Shown here one piece after another: positions 8,916 to 17,905 of a DNA stretch of 58,275 nucleotides. Numbering within the stretch: the stretch's first letter is position 1; the number at the start of each line of letters is the position of its first letter. Origin of the DNA: Polyangium fumosum (lineage in GTDB: Bacteria > Myxococcota_A > Polyangia > Polyangiales > Polyangiaceae); contig NZ_SSMQ01000079.1 of the NCBI RefSeq assembly GCF_005144585.1, positions 1 through 58,275 on the forward strand. Direction: 5' to 3'. The notes under the pieces are model-generated. The model was not told where the DNA came from. It worked only from the letters and a program-made list of their open reading frames with translations, and did not search any database. Both the position numbers and the translations under genes were made by a program.

Positions 8916-9000
8916 GCGGGCCGCGGAGGGCGGCCGAGCGGGAGTCCGTTTCGCGCCCGGCCGCCCCGTGCCCACGCTCCGGGGGCGCCCGTTTTGTCAG
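8859..9000 (+). repeat. Dispersed repeat copy A (gene 3' end plus downstream hairpin)
   Basis: This stretch aligns with 33942-34080. Over the first 87 bases I count about 12 differences and one indel. Just after the stop it contains a hairpin with arms at 8927-8940 and 8954-8967 (AGGGCGGCCGAGCG and CGCCCGGCCGCCCC, 12 of 14 pairs). The hairpin is also present in the second copy, where two positions change to G-U pairs rather than mismatches. Confidence 0.7.
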
Positions 9001-9167
9001 AAAGACCGGGTTACACAGCCGGCTGCCGAATTCCCGAAACAGCGGGTTAGACGGCTGCTGCGAATCACGCTAGAGGGGGCGTGGTTAGGCCGAAGCGGGC
9101 GAATCAGCGCCGGCCGAGGGGTAGGTGGTGGCGGGCAAATGGCACAGGTAGACGCCAAGGAGACATC

Positions 9168-9620
9168 ATGACGGTCAAGCGTATGGACAACATTGGCATC
9201 GTGGTAGAAGACCTCGACGCCGCCATTGCGTTCTTCACCGAACTTGGCCTCGACCTCGAGGGGCGCGCCCCAATCGAAGGAGACTGGGCAGATGGCGTCA
9301 CTGGATTGCGCGACATGCGCGTCGAGATTGCCATGATGCGTACGCCGGACGGTCACAGCCGGCTCGAGATATCCCGATTCCTGGCGCCGCCTGTGGTCGC
9401 CGATCACCGCAGCGCCCCGGTGAACGCTCTGGGTTACTTACGCGTCATGTTCACCGTGGAGAACATCGACGATACGCTCGCCCGGCTGGGCAAACGCGGC
9501 GCGAAGCTCGTCGGCGAAGTGGTCCAGTACGAAGACACGTATCGGCTCTGCTACATCCGGGGCCCCGAAGGAATTCTCATCGGGCTTGCCCAAGAGCTCG
9601 GGCGGCAGACTTCCCGATGA
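9168..9620 (+). CDS. VOC-family (glyoxalase/bleomycin-resistance-like) protein
   Basis: Protein of 150 aa with one VOC module: MDNIGIVVEDLDAAIAFFTELGLDLEG at the N-terminus and a second beta-alpha-beta half starting at LGYLRVMFTVENIDDTLARLGKRG, ending with the usual YIRGPEGILIGLAQEL. The ATG follows AAGGAGACATC. Metal-ligand positions (Glu in the last strand region, His near DGHSRLEIS) could be present, but glyoxalase, dioxygenase and antibiotic-binding roles cannot be separated. A perfect 10-bp palindrome (CAGCCGGCTG, 9016-9025) lies upstream. It reads away from copy A of the dispersed repeat. Confidence 0.85.
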   Translation: MTVKRMDNIGIVVEDLDAAIAFFTELGLDLEGRAPIEGDWADGVTGLRDMRVEIAMMRTPDGHSRLEISRFLAPPVVADHRSAPVNALGYLRVMFTVENIDDTLARLGKRGAKLVGEVVQYEDTYRLCYIRGPEGILIGLAQELGRQTSR

Positions 9621-9831
9621 GCACATGATCAGGTCAGGCCTCACGGGGGGAGGCTCCGTTCGTGACGTCCAGCGTCCGCACGTGACGAACACCTTGCGCG
9701 GCCTTGCACGGTCCACGCAGGCCGTCTCACCCTTGGCGCTCCGAACGGAGGAACTTCGCGGAATGGCGGCGTTCCACGAGCTGGACCACCCGAAAGCTCG
9801 TTCCTCTCTCACCTGAGCAAGAGGTACCCCT

Positions 9832-10691
9832 GTGCGTCGACTCGCTCAACTCACCCTCGCGCTCTCCCTGAGCGCATGTGCGCAGTCCGCTCTCCCCCCA
9901 CCCGCAACCACGTTGACCCCGAGCTCCGCCGCCGGCCCGACGAGCGCCGCCCAGGAGCCGCACGTCGCCAACGTGCTCCGCGGCCTGCGCCCGTTCGTCG
10001 AGATCACCGGCCGGCCGCCCGTCCGCTGGACGATCGAAGAGCGCATGGCCCACCACCACGTGCCCGGCGTCAGCATCGCCGTCATCGAGGGCGGGCGCAT
10101 CGCGTGGGCCCGCGGCTTCGGCGTGAAGACGGCCGGCTCGGCCGACCCGAAGGACGCGGTCACGCCCGACACGCTCTTCCAGGTCGGGTCCGTCAGCAAG
10201 CCCGTCACCGCCACGGCGATGCTCCGCCTCGTCGAGCGCGGGACGCTGGAGCTCGACACCGACGTCAACCGCTACCTCAAGACGTGGAAGGTGCCTGAGA
10301 ACGAGCACACCACGAAGGAGAAGGTCACCCTCCGCCGGCTCGCCAGCGCCGCGCGCGCGGGCGAGGCGGCCCACGCCCACGTCGGCGAGGGCAAGACGAT
10401 CCCTGGCGGGTGGAACGTGTATCCGGAGATGGCCCCGGCCGGGCTCTGGACGACGCCGAGTGATCTCGCCCGGTTGGCGATCGCGATCGCCGACGCGCAC
10501 GCCGGGCGGTCCAAGGTGCTGCTCTCGCAGGCGACGGCCGAGCAGATGCTCACGCCCCGCAGTCGGAGACCGAGTTCGTGATGGGGACGCTCGGCTGGCG
10601 CGTGACGTTCAAGCGCGAGGCAGGCGGCAAGGCGACCGGGATGACCGTGGACGGCGGGGGGCAGGTCGTCGAGGCGACGAGGAAGCCGTAG
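9832..10691 (+). pseudogene. Serine hydrolase (beta-lactamase/PBP4-like) pseudogene with internal deletions
   Basis: The intact N-terminal part (signal peptide, then VPGVSIAVIEGGRIAWARGFGVK and the active-site SVSK at residues 120-123) is typical of class C beta-lactamase-like serine hydrolases. After VTLRRL (about 10340) the sequence jumps to PGGWNVYPEMAPAGLWTTPSDLA, a block that normally lies over 100 residues later, so the YxN motif region is missing. A second break near 10555 changes frame. In another frame the typical C-terminal segment LGWRVTFKREAGGKATGMTV continues to a stop at 10689-10691. I see at least two deletions, one with a frameshift, so the gene should be non-functional; the residual ORF ends at 10581. 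Confidence 0.75.
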
Positions 10692-10733
10692 AAGGCGGAC
10701 GGGGGCTGTGCATCGCGTGATCGGGCAACGACC

Positions 10734-11522
10734 ATGACGTCGAAGAGAACCGCAAAGGCACCATTCGCGGGCAAGATGTACCTTCAGGGCGTGTACGCCG
10801 TCGCCGAGCGTATCCCCGGCGAGGCCCGCTTCCCGTTCAACCTCCCCTTCGTTCGGGGCCTCGACGTGGGGCTCGATCAGCCGGTGACCTTTTTCGTGGG
10901 CGAGAATGGCTCCGGGAAGTCGACGCTGCTCGAAGCCATCGCGGACCTCTGTGGCCTCCACGTGGCCGGCGGAGGGAGCGCCGATACTTTGTACTCCTCG
11001 CACGAGCAAGGCTCCGAGCTCGCCCGTGTGCTGCGTCCGCGCTTTCGTCATCGGCCCCGAGACGGTTTTTTCTTCCGCGCCGAGACGCTCGTGAACTTCG
11101 CGACGCTCCTCGAAGAGCGCCAGCGCGATCCGGATTTCCTGGGAGATCCCTACATGCGTTACGGCGGCAAGTCGCTCCACCTTCGATCACATGGCGAGGC
11201 GTTCCTCGACGTCTTCCAGCATCGCATCCACGACGGGCTCTTCCTCATCGACGAGCCAGAAGCGGCGTTGTCTCCCCAGCGGCAGCTCACGCTCCTTTAT
11301 CTCTTGCGGGATCGCGTGGAGCGCGGCCGGGCGCAGTTCATCATCGCCACACACGCGCCCATCCTGCTCACCTTTCCGGGGGCCGTCATCCTCGACTTCG
11401 ACGACCCCGCATTGCCCGAGATCGCCTTGCAGGATACGAAGCATTACCAGATTACGCGAGGGATCCTGGAGCATCCCGAGCGGTACTGGAGATCCGACGG
11501 AAGCGACGACCCAGCAGGTTGA
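10734..11522 (+). CDS. AAA/ABC-type ATPase (COG3910-like predicted ATPase)
   Basis: Protein of 262 aa. Walker A is GENGSGKST (residues 56-64), an ABC-like signature position is occupied by SHGEAF (152-157), Walker B is LFLIDEPE (169-176) followed by the D-loop AALSP, and a switch His lies in IATHAP. This arrangement and length match the single-domain cytosolic ATPases of COG3910, whose biological role is poorly known. There is no membrane partner next to it. The ATG at 10734 lies 43 bp after the pseudogene stop. Family is secure; function is not. Confidence 0.85.
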   Translation: MTSKRTAKAPFAGKMYLQGVYAVAERIPGEARFPFNLPFVRGLDVGLDQPVTFFVGENGSGKSTLLEAIADLCGLHVAGGGSADTLYSSHEQGSELARVLRPRFRHRPRDGFFFRAETLVNFATLLEERQRDPDFLGDPYMRYGGKSLHLRSHGEAFLDVFQHRIHDGLFLIDEPEAALSPQRQLTLLYLLRDRVERGRAQFIIATHAPILLTFPGAVILDFDDPALPEIALQDTKHYQITRGILEHPERYWRSDGSDDPAG

Positions 11523-11690
11523 GCGCGGAAGGAAGAAGCCGCAGCCGCTGCCGGGGTCCACAACATCGATGGGTTCGTCGCTTCGTCCTCGATCTGGCCG
11601 AGAAAAACCGCCATGCAATCATTCCCCTTGACCACGCCTGGCATCGGGAGTATTCGCCGCCCCGAACGCAGGAAAAGAGAGGCATATCTC

Positions 11691-12134
11691 ATGGTCAGCA
11701 CGCGATCGTCCCTTGCCCTTGTCGCCATTGTGCTTTTTGGTCTGTTTGGTGCGGGTTGCGAGAACAAGCCCGCGGCGGAGGGCGCCAAGCCCGGAGAGGC
11801 CAAGCCGGAAGGCAAGGCCGAGCCGAAGGCCGAAAAGAAAGCAGCGCCCGCGAGCGCGAAGGTCGCCTCCTGCAACGTCATCAAGGCCGAAAGCATCTGC
11901 CGGCAGTACGGCGATGCGAACATCTCGGCGGCAGGCGAGGACTTCCTCAAGAACATGTGCACCGGCGAATTCAAGATGGAGGCGTGTCCGGCCGACAAGC
12001 GCGTCGGATCCTGTGCGACTCCGGAGGGAACGAAGGTCTACTACAACGAGGGCCCGCTCCCCATGGCGGCGGATGCGGCGGCCAAGGCGTGCAAAGAGGG
12101 AGTGCCCGCAGGGGAATGGAAAGCGGGACAGTGA
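11691..12134 (+). CDS. Small lipoprotein with Lys/Ala/Pro-rich linker
   Basis: Protein of 147 aa. Signal peptide with lipobox LFGAGC (Cys23), then a low-complexity Ala/Lys/Pro/Glu linker (about 24-58). A globular C-terminal part of about 90 residues with six cysteines follows (SCNVIKAESICRQYG, FLKNMCTGEFKMEACP, VGSCATPEGTKVYYN). The ATG at 11691 follows AGAGAGG. It converges with the phosphotriesterase-like gene. The Cys-rich domain with KVYYN is seen in other myxobacterial lipoproteins, but I cannot name a function. Confidence 0.75.
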   Translation: MVSTRSSLALVAIVLFGLFGAGCENKPAAEGAKPGEAKPEGKAEPKAEKKAAPASAKVASCNVIKAESICRQYGDANISAAGEDFLKNMCTGEFKMEACPADKRVGSCATPEGTKVYYNEGPLPMAADAAAKACKEGVPAGEWKAGQ

Positions 12135-12157
12135 GCAGGGCAAACCCCCCCCCGTCT

Positions 12158-13213
12158 TCACGCCTTTGGCTTCGTGAAGGGAAGCAAGCGGCGGGGGTTG
12201 TCGATGAGCAGCTTGCGCAGCTCGGCGTCGGTCAAGCCCACCTTGCGGAAGCGCGGCACGACCCGCTTGAGAAGGTGACCATACCCCCAGCCGCCGCGAC
12301 CCTCTAGCATCATCTTCATGCAGATGTCCTGGGCGACCAGCACCTGGTCGCCGTGGCCCGCGTCGAAGAGGTGCTTGACCGCCCGGATCCGCGTGTCGTC
12401 CTGTGGCATTTGCATGTCGATGCGCGCCCAGTAGGACTCCATGCCGAACACGTCGTATTCAATGGTGACGCCGCGTCGGATCAGGCTGGTCTGATAATCG
12501 AGGTCCTCCTCGCTCCCGTCCATGTGACTGAAGACCGTGCGGCTCAGATCGCCTCCCGCGGCCTCGATGGCGTCCGCGATGGCGTGCCCCTGGCGCTTGA
12601 GGACCATGTAGATCTGGTGGATGTTCAGCATGGCGCCCGTGGCGCCCTGGGCGCGGGCGGCGGCGCGCACCACCTTCATTTCGTTGGGGGTCATCGCGTC
12701 GACGCCGATTTCGCCGATGTGACCACACTTGATGCCCGTGCCGTCGACCCCCTCATTCACCTCGCGCACGATCTGCTCGTAGATCTCGCCCTCGCTCAAC
12801 GCATCCATGTCGGACGGGTGAGAGACCGCGGCGTAGTAACCTGCGCCCATCGTGACATGCAGCCCCGTGGTCTCGGCGATGCGCGCGAGCGCCCACGGAT
12901 CGCGGCCGATCCCGAGGGTGGTTGTGTCGACGACCGTTCCTCCGCCGGCCTTTTTGAACTCGAGGATCTCCGCGATGGCCTCCTGCTCGTCGAGCAGCAT
13001 GACGTTGTCGCGGTTGCCCGCGGGATCCGAGAGGATATCCATGCGCCGCTCGATGGCATAAGGCAGCTCGCCGAGCGAAGGATCACCCTCGGGCGGCAAG
13101 TAACGGCAGCGCATGTCGATGAGCAAGTGCTCGTGCATCAGGGTCGTCCCCATCTGCTCCGGCTCGATCAACCCCAGAACCGTCTGCACCTTGCCCACGC
13201 GTTCGTTCTGCAT
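12158..13213 (-). CDS. Phosphotriesterase-family (amidohydrolase superfamily) metallohydrolase
   Basis: Protein of 351 aa, the usual length of the PTE family. The binuclear metal centre ligands are all in place: HxH at His27/His29 in TLMHEHLLID, the bridging Lys162 in GTGIKCGHIGEIG, His199 in MLNIHQ, His230 in VFSHMDG and Asp296 in VAQDICMK. The ATG at 13213 has a very strong Shine-Dalgarno (AAGGAGG). No signal peptide is present, so it is cytoplasmic. PTE-family proteins include lactonases, phosphotriesterases and phosphotriesterase homology proteins; the substrate here is not predictable. Confidence 0.92.
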   Translation of the reverse strand: MQNERVGKVQTVLGLIEPEQMGTTLMHEHLLIDMRCRYLPPEGDPSLGELPYAIERRMDILSDPAGNRDNVMLLDEQEAIAEILEFKKAGGGTVVDTTTLGIGRDPWALARIAETTGLHVTMGAGYYAAVSHPSDMDALSEGEIYEQIVREVNEGVDGTGIKCGHIGEIGVDAMTPNEMKVVRAAARAQGATGAMLNIHQIYMVLKRQGHAIADAIEAAGGDLSRTVFSHMDGSEEDLDYQTSLIRRGVTIEYDVFGMESYWARIDMQMPQDDTRIRAVKHLFDAGHGDQVLVAQDICMKMMLEGRGGWGYGHLLKRVVPRFRKVGLTDAELRKLLIDNPRRLLPFTKPKA

Positions 13214-13254
13214 TGGCACCTCCTTCGAGCGGCCAGGATAGCCTCCCACAAAGT

Positions 13255-13450
13255 CCGCGTATGGATATACACGACCGCGCGGGTGGCCTCCACGGACGTG
13301 ACCACGCACGTGGTGCGCCGGCCTCGCGCGAGGTCGAGGACTTCGGCCATGCGGATCTGCTCTACGCGAACGACGCGCTCGCGCTCGCGTGGGCGCCGCT
13401 CGCGCTGTGGCTGCTCGCCCACGGAAGCGAGAGGGGGCACGGGGAGGGCG
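13255..13450 (+). pseudogene. Possible remnant of an alpha/beta-hydrolase C-terminus
   Basis: In one plus-strand frame this divergent intergenic stretch reads EDFGHADLLYANDALALAW followed by a hydrophobic helix-like end. This resembles the catalytic-His end of alpha/beta hydrolases (GHxDLLxGxxA...W). GC-rich third positions support former coding. There is no intact start or upstream part. Apart from this the 319-bp gap between the two divergent genes (13214-13532) shows nothing firm. Confidence 0.3.
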
Positions 13451-13532
13451 CGCGCCGGGAGGGCCGTCGTCGTGGTGGCTCAGGCCGACGGACATGGCGG
13501 AGACCGTAGCGCATCCTGTACGCTGGGGGCCG

Positions 13533-13946
13533 ATGAAGATCTTGGCGCGCGGCGCGGTGATGGCTGACGAACTCTCTGTCTTCGAGGTGGTGGCTGCTCG
13601 CGATGACGAGGATCGTCTCGTGCTGACGTTCGAGGGCGTCCTTCGGGTCGACAATCCTTATCGTCACCTGTGGAGCTTCCTTGAAGAGCTCGGCCGGATC
13701 CTACCCGAGCGCGTCTTCGCGTCGATCCGGATGGACTTCACGCGGATGCGGTTCGCCAACGACAATTGTTTCTACGTCATCATGGATATCGTGGACGCGG
13801 TTTACCTCGGTGTCCCCGGCGCACCCGTCACCGTTCGCCGCGGCGCGAACGAAGATTGGCAACAAGAAACATTGCCGGTCCTCCTCAACCTGAGCGAAGA
13901 GGCCAACGCCGCGAGGACGACGTTCGAGGATATCGCGGTGCGATGA
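13533..13946 (+). CDS. Small hypothetical protein (STAS/SiaC-like fold possible)
   Basis: Protein of 137 aa, soluble, without signal peptide. The strand/helix order (LVLTFEGVLRVDNPYRHLWSFLEEL, then FASIRMDFTRMRFANDNCFYVIMDIVDAVY, then APVTVRRGANEDW) resembles proteins with a STAS- or SiaC-like alpha/beta fold, where a central strand Asp/Asn-rich loop carries the regulatory Ser/Thr. The match is only structural impression. An alternative Met at 13560 exists. A terminator-like hairpin follows 27 bp after the stop. Confidence 0.6.
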   Translation: MKILARGAVMADELSVFEVVAARDDEDRLVLTFEGVLRVDNPYRHLWSFLEELGRILPERVFASIRMDFTRMRFANDNCFYVIMDIVDAVYLGVPGAPVTVRRGANEDWQQETLPVLLNLSEEANAARTTFEDIAVR

Positions 13947-13972
13947 CGCAACGATCGGGGCACCTGCTCGCA

Positions 13973-14012
13973 CGGGCGCATAGGGCAAACCCATGTGGAG
14001 CGCCCGTTTCTT
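13973..14012 (+). terminator. Terminator-like hairpin with T-rich tail
   Basis: CGGGCGC (13973-13979) pairs with GCGCCCG (14000-14006); an inner GGG/CCC can also pair. TTTCTT follows directly. It lies just after the stop of the small hypothetical gene at 13533-13946. Confidence 0.5.
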
Positions 14013-14224
14013 GCCCTGAGGCTCCCCGCGCTTCGCGGGCTACCGCATGGGGCTCGTCCCCTCCGCGTGCCCTCGAGAGGACGTCACGAAACCGGATCCC
14101 ATGAATCCGTGGCGGCGAGCCAGCGCGCGTGGATCAGGTGTTTTTGATGCGGGAGCCAAGCGTTCGAGCCCTCGACCGATGGTATGTACTGCGGAGCTGG
14201 GATCCGCTACGATCGGCCGTCCTG

Positions 14225-14623
14225 ATGGTTCGCACAGGCCTGCTCATCGCGCTCCTCTTGGTTCCCTCCTGTGCCAAATCGGCGTGGACCGCGGACGAGG
14301 TCGTTGGCGAGTTTCGCGCCTACGGCCTGCCGACGCGCGGGGCGCGGGAGCCTGGCCCAGGGGACTGCCCCGTGGGCGGCGCACATCCTCGCAATGTGCG
14401 CCGCTTCGACGGTGACACGGCCAGCGCCGCGGGATGGGCGTGTATCCTCCAGTTCGACGATGCGTCGACGGCGTCGACGGCGCACACGGAACTTCGTGGG
14501 AGCAAGGGTATCGGCAGCGCTTCACGGCGAGACAATATCGTGTTGCTGCTGAGCGCCGACTTTGATGGCGCTTCCGCGGCCGCGTACGGGAAGGCGCTCC
14601 AGGAGATGTGGGGCGGCGAATGA
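14225..14623 (+). CDS. Small lipoprotein, function unknown
   Basis: Protein of 132 aa: signal peptide with lipobox LLVPSC (Cys16), then a compact domain with two cysteines (GDCPVG and WACILQFDDAS) and a C-terminal helix. The in-frame upstream extension (from 14129) has no signal and is rejected in favour of ATG 14225. It converges with the large serine-hydrolase gene, leaving 26 bp. No recognised family. Confidence 0.65.
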   Translation: MVRTGLLIALLLVPSCAKSAWTADEVVGEFRAYGLPTRGAREPGPGDCPVGGAHPRNVRRFDGDTASAAGWACILQFDDASTASTAHTELRGSKGIGSASRRDNIVLLLSADFDGASAAAYGKALQEMWGGE

Positions 14624-14649
14624 GCGCCTTGGACCCGGAAGGCTCCCTT

Positions 14650-17571
14650 TTACAGAACGCAGCGGCCTTCTACGTTGCATTCGAACTCGATCGGGTACCC
14701 CCTCAGTTGGCAGTCACCGGGCAAGATGCATTCGTTCTCGCACTGGGTGCCGTTCCAAACCGTCCCCATCGTCGCGCATGTGATGCCGTCGGGGCCGTCG
14801 AGCGCGTCGACGCACATCGCATACAGGCCACCTTCTTCGCGGTGATAGCAAACGCCCGTGTTGCCATAAATCATCGTACAGTCGGCCTGGCAGTCCCACG
14901 AAGGCAAAGCCTCGTTCACCAGGACGCACTTGCCCGACCCGTACGTACCTAGCCCGTTGCTGTTGTAGCCCGTCGTCGGGATGCACATGAGCTCGGGGCT
15001 TTGCGCGCCGCACGAATCCACGTGGTTCGGATCGCACTCGCAGCCCGGCCACTTCGTCTCGTTCGTGCACGTGCGGCAAATGCCGACGTGTTCGTTGGGA
15101 TTGGTGCCATACGCGACGCACACGCGCTCGATGCCTGTATCGGGATAGTCGTCCAGGCAATATTTGTTCTGCGCAAAATTGCCGTCCGGGTGCCAATACT
15201 CATCCGTCGCCGAGAGGGGCGGCGACTGCTTGACGGTCGCGCACAACCCGCCCTCGACGGTGCCACAGCCCTCGGGCGGGCAGTCGACCGGCGGCCCAGG
15301 CGGAGGCTCCTCCGGCGACCACGGCAAGGAAGCGATGTCGCCGCAGCAGAGGGTGCCCGCCCTGTTGGTCGTGGCTGTGCCGCAGCCTCCGAACCACTTG
15401 TTCTGTACGCTCCCGCCGAGCCCACATTGAATGATGTCCACCTGTCTGCCGAGCGCGTCGGTCGTGTTGTCCGTCGTGACGCGCATCGGCCCCTTGCCGG
15501 TCGGGCACTGAATGTAGGCCGAGCCTGTGCCAACGGTACAATTGCCGGACGGCGGCATTCCGCCCGCGGCTACTCCCCGATATCCGAGGTTGTCGTCCGT
15601 CCAGTAGTTGTAGAGGGGGCGCTCGTTGTCCGTATTCAGAGCCACGTATTCGCTTGCGTCGCAGACATGGAACCCAGGCGCGCAGAGGTCCGCGCGGTTT
15701 TGCCAGGTCACCGCGCCGGAGCAGCCGAACATCTTCGTCGAGCTGAGCGTCTGGGTCTGGTTCGTGTAGAAACGCTGGACATTCAAGACGCCGCCGCCGT
15801 TTTCGTCCGTGCACCCGTGGGAGACCCCGAGCTCGGACGTGCTCTCGCAGCTTCCCGTGAGGGGACAGTCTGCATGCCTGTCACACCGCAGCTCGGTGCA
15901 CAGGCCGTTATCGCATGTGCCGCTGTCGCACTCCGCGTTCGCGTTGCACGCGACAACCGGACCACCGCATACCCCGAGGTTGTTCTTGAACGGGTAGCGC
16001 TGCTTCAGGTCGGCGAGGACCTTGCCGACCGCGCCGCCATCGTCGCCCGTGTTGTGCACGAAGGCGATATAAGCGATGTCGGCCTCGGGCACGAACTGAT
16101 ACCACGTCGATCCGTACAGCTTGCCGTTGTGTTGTAGAAAGGTTCGGTTCTGGACGAAGCTCAGGCTGGTCGTGTCCCGTCGATCCAACGTCAAGTTCCG
16201 GCCCGTGGGCGAGAAGAACGCCGGGTCCCGCGTCATCCGCTTGATTTCCGGCGAAAGCTCGCGGTTCATGCGCGTCAAGAACCTCGCTGCGTCATCCGCG
16301 GTGACGGCGTAAGAGCCCTGCGGCGCGGGCGGGACCCAGCCGGGGGAGGCCCAGCTATTGACCGCATATGCGTTGTAGCCGTTCTCGATGGCGTAGTTCT
16401 TCGAATAGATCCGCGCGTGCGTCTCCTGGAACAGATTCGGAATCCACGTCGCCTTTTCAGCCGCGGTACCGGTGAACAGCGTCGAGTCTCGGTCCAGGCT
16501 CGCCGGGTATCCAAGGAAGGTGTTGGACACGCTCGGCCCCCAGGGCTGCGCGGTTTGGATGTAGTTCTCGAGGCTGGTCTGAGACCAATAGTCGATGACC
16601 GCCGCGACCAGGAAGAGGCCGGTGTTCGAGTAAGACGTGTCGTTGTCGTCGTCCCCGTCGTTGTAGTCGACGATGACGGGAATCGGGCAATTGGGGTCGC
16701 CATTCGTCCTGTCGTTGTAAAACAACGCGACCTCTTGCCGCATCTGGGCAGGCGTGAGCGGCTTCCAGTAGCTTGCGTCCGGTGTGGGGTATTTCTTTCC
16801 TGGGAGAGGGATCACGCAGGTTCCGATGCCGCATTCGTCGTCCGCCTCGCAGACCTTCATCTCGCACGTGCCGCCGGTGCCACACGATCCGCTGTCACAA
16901 ACGGTGGCCTGGTTTCCTGCTGTACATGCGGCTCCCTTCGTCGAGCAATACCCATCGTCCGAACGATCTGGATCTCGGCAGTACCCTGCTCTGTGGGAGA
17001 CCAGGTGCTTGAGCTTCTTCAGCTTGCGAAAGTTCCATTCCGGCGTGTTGAGGTTCACCCACGGCATCGCGTCGGCGAGGGTCGACTCCCAGGTGAGCGT
17101 GTGGCCATTGATCGTCGGGGCCGATTCGATGAGCTTCGACAGCCCGAGGACGGTGTACACCTTGGAGATGGATCCGAGCTGAAACGCGTCGCTGATCTCC
17201 ATGTCCTTGGTCGCAGGAGCGCCGGGCGCATTCCAGAACGAGCGGTCCTTGTACGCCAACCCCGACGCGCCGATGGCGACGATCCGGGTTCCATGGACGA
17301 CGGCCGCGATACACCCCTTCTCGTGCTCCGAGTTCAGTCGATCCGCGAATTGCATCCCGCAATGGGTCGCCGACAACCACGGGCCCAGATCTTCGTAGTT
17401 GTGCGCGAGGATGGAGGGGATGCCCGCGGCCTGCTGCGCCGAAGCGATGTTCTCGGCCGGGGAAGTCGATTCATTTGGGGGCTGCGTGTCCTGCGAGCAT
17501 GACCATGTCATGACGCCGGGCAGCAGAAAGAGCCCAACCGTTGCCGCATTCAGTTTGCGCGTCCGGTGCAT
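14650..17571 (-). CDS. Large secreted serine hydrolase (beta-lactamase fold) with Cys-rich insert and C-terminus
   Basis: Protein of 973 aa. Signal peptide with a lipobox-like MTWSC (Cys25). The class C beta-lactamase/PBP-like catalytic motifs are SISK (Ser134-Lys137) and YSN (about residue 315). Between them lies a Cys-rich insert (about 195-265) with CSTKGAACTAGNQATVCDSG-type repeats like the short Cys modules of myxobacterial surface proteins. The C-terminal third (about 540-973) is again Cys-rich with EGF-like spacing. Typical serine hydrolases are 350-450 aa, so more than half is accessory. It probably acts at the cell surface or outside; substrate unknown. It shares a divergent promoter region with the PHM-like gene. 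Confidence 0.85.
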   Translation of the reverse strand: MHRTRKLNAATVGLFLLPGVMTWSCSQDTQPPNESTSPAENIASAQQAAGIPSILAHNYEDLGPWLSATHCGMQFADRLNSEHEKGCIAAVVHGTRIVAIGASGLAYKDRSFWNAPGAPATKDMEISDAFQLGSISKVYTVLGLSKLIESAPTINGHTLTWESTLADAMPWVNLNTPEWNFRKLKKLKHLVSHRAGYCRDPDRSDDGYCSTKGAACTAGNQATVCDSGSCGTGGTCEMKVCEADDECGIGTCVIPLPGKKYPTPDASYWKPLTPAQMRQEVALFYNDRTNGDPNCPIPVIVDYNDGDDDNDTSYSNTGLFLVAAVIDYWSQTSLENYIQTAQPWGPSVSNTFLGYPASLDRDSTLFTGTAAEKATWIPNLFQETHARIYSKNYAIENGYNAYAVNSWASPGWVPPAPQGSYAVTADDAARFLTRMNRELSPEIKRMTRDPAFFSPTGRNLTLDRRDTTSLSFVQNRTFLQHNGKLYGSTWYQFVPEADIAYIAFVHNTGDDGGAVGKVLADLKQRYPFKNNLGVCGGPVVACNANAECDSGTCDNGLCTELRCDRHADCPLTGSCESTSELGVSHGCTDENGGGVLNVQRFYTNQTQTLSSTKMFGCSGAVTWQNRADLCAPGFHVCDASEYVALNTDNERPLYNYWTDDNLGYRGVAAGGMPPSGNCTVGTGSAYIQCPTGKGPMRVTTDNTTDALGRQVDIIQCGLGGSVQNKWFGGCGTATTNRAGTLCCGDIASLPWSPEEPPPGPPVDCPPEGCGTVEGGLCATVKQSPPLSATDEYWHPDGNFAQNKYCLDDYPDTGIERVCVAYGTNPNEHVGICRTCTNETKWPGCECDPNHVDSCGAQSPELMCIPTTGYNSNGLGTYGSGKCVLVNEALPSWDCQADCTMIYGNTGVCYHREEGGLYAMCVDALDGPDGITCATMGTVWNGTQCENECILPGDCQLRGYPIEFECNVEGRCVL

Positions 17572-17905
17572 TACATTGTCCTCCAGAGGAGCGGATAGGA
17601 CGTGATGTGCCTACGCGTTTTCCAGCAAGCTACGTGCCGACGCCCGTGCGTTGCGGACAGAGACCTCGGTGCCGCCGGTGCGTACGCGCCAGACGCGGAT
17701 CCCACGCCTCTCCGGGAGGACTGGTACGTGCGCATGACAGAGGGCTGTCACGGCAACGTGACAATGTCTCCGGCGCGTGACACCGCGCGGCCGCTCCCTG
17801 GAAAACCGATGAACGTTTTCCCGCGACCGGGCACAGAGGGCGAGCGTCCTCTCGGCAACCATTCTTCGCCACCCGGGAGACCACCGGTCACTCACACGGA
17901 AAGCC
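17572..17905. promoter_or_regulatory. Divergent intergenic region with clustered TGTCA/TGACA half-sites
   Basis: This 334-bp gap separates two divergent genes for secreted enzymes. It holds no convincing gene. At 17735-17782 four TGACA/TGTCA half-sites cluster. They include a TGTCACG-gcaa-CGTGACA perfect dyad (17746-17763), a TGACAG/CTGTCA dyad just upstream and a further CGTGACA at 17776-17782. This arrangement suggests cooperative binding of one dimeric regulator controlling one or both genes. Confidence 0.45.

Noticed and set aside
9001-9066. Imperfect direct repeat CGGGTTA...GGCTG before the VOC gene
   Set aside because: Only partly similar and with no clear function; the palindrome CAGCCGGCTG is mentioned with the gene instead.
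12161-12180. Inverted repeat CTTCACG/CGTGAAG near the phosphotriesterase stop
   Set aside because: It lies inside the coding end (KPKA region) and can be explained by codon use; no T tract.
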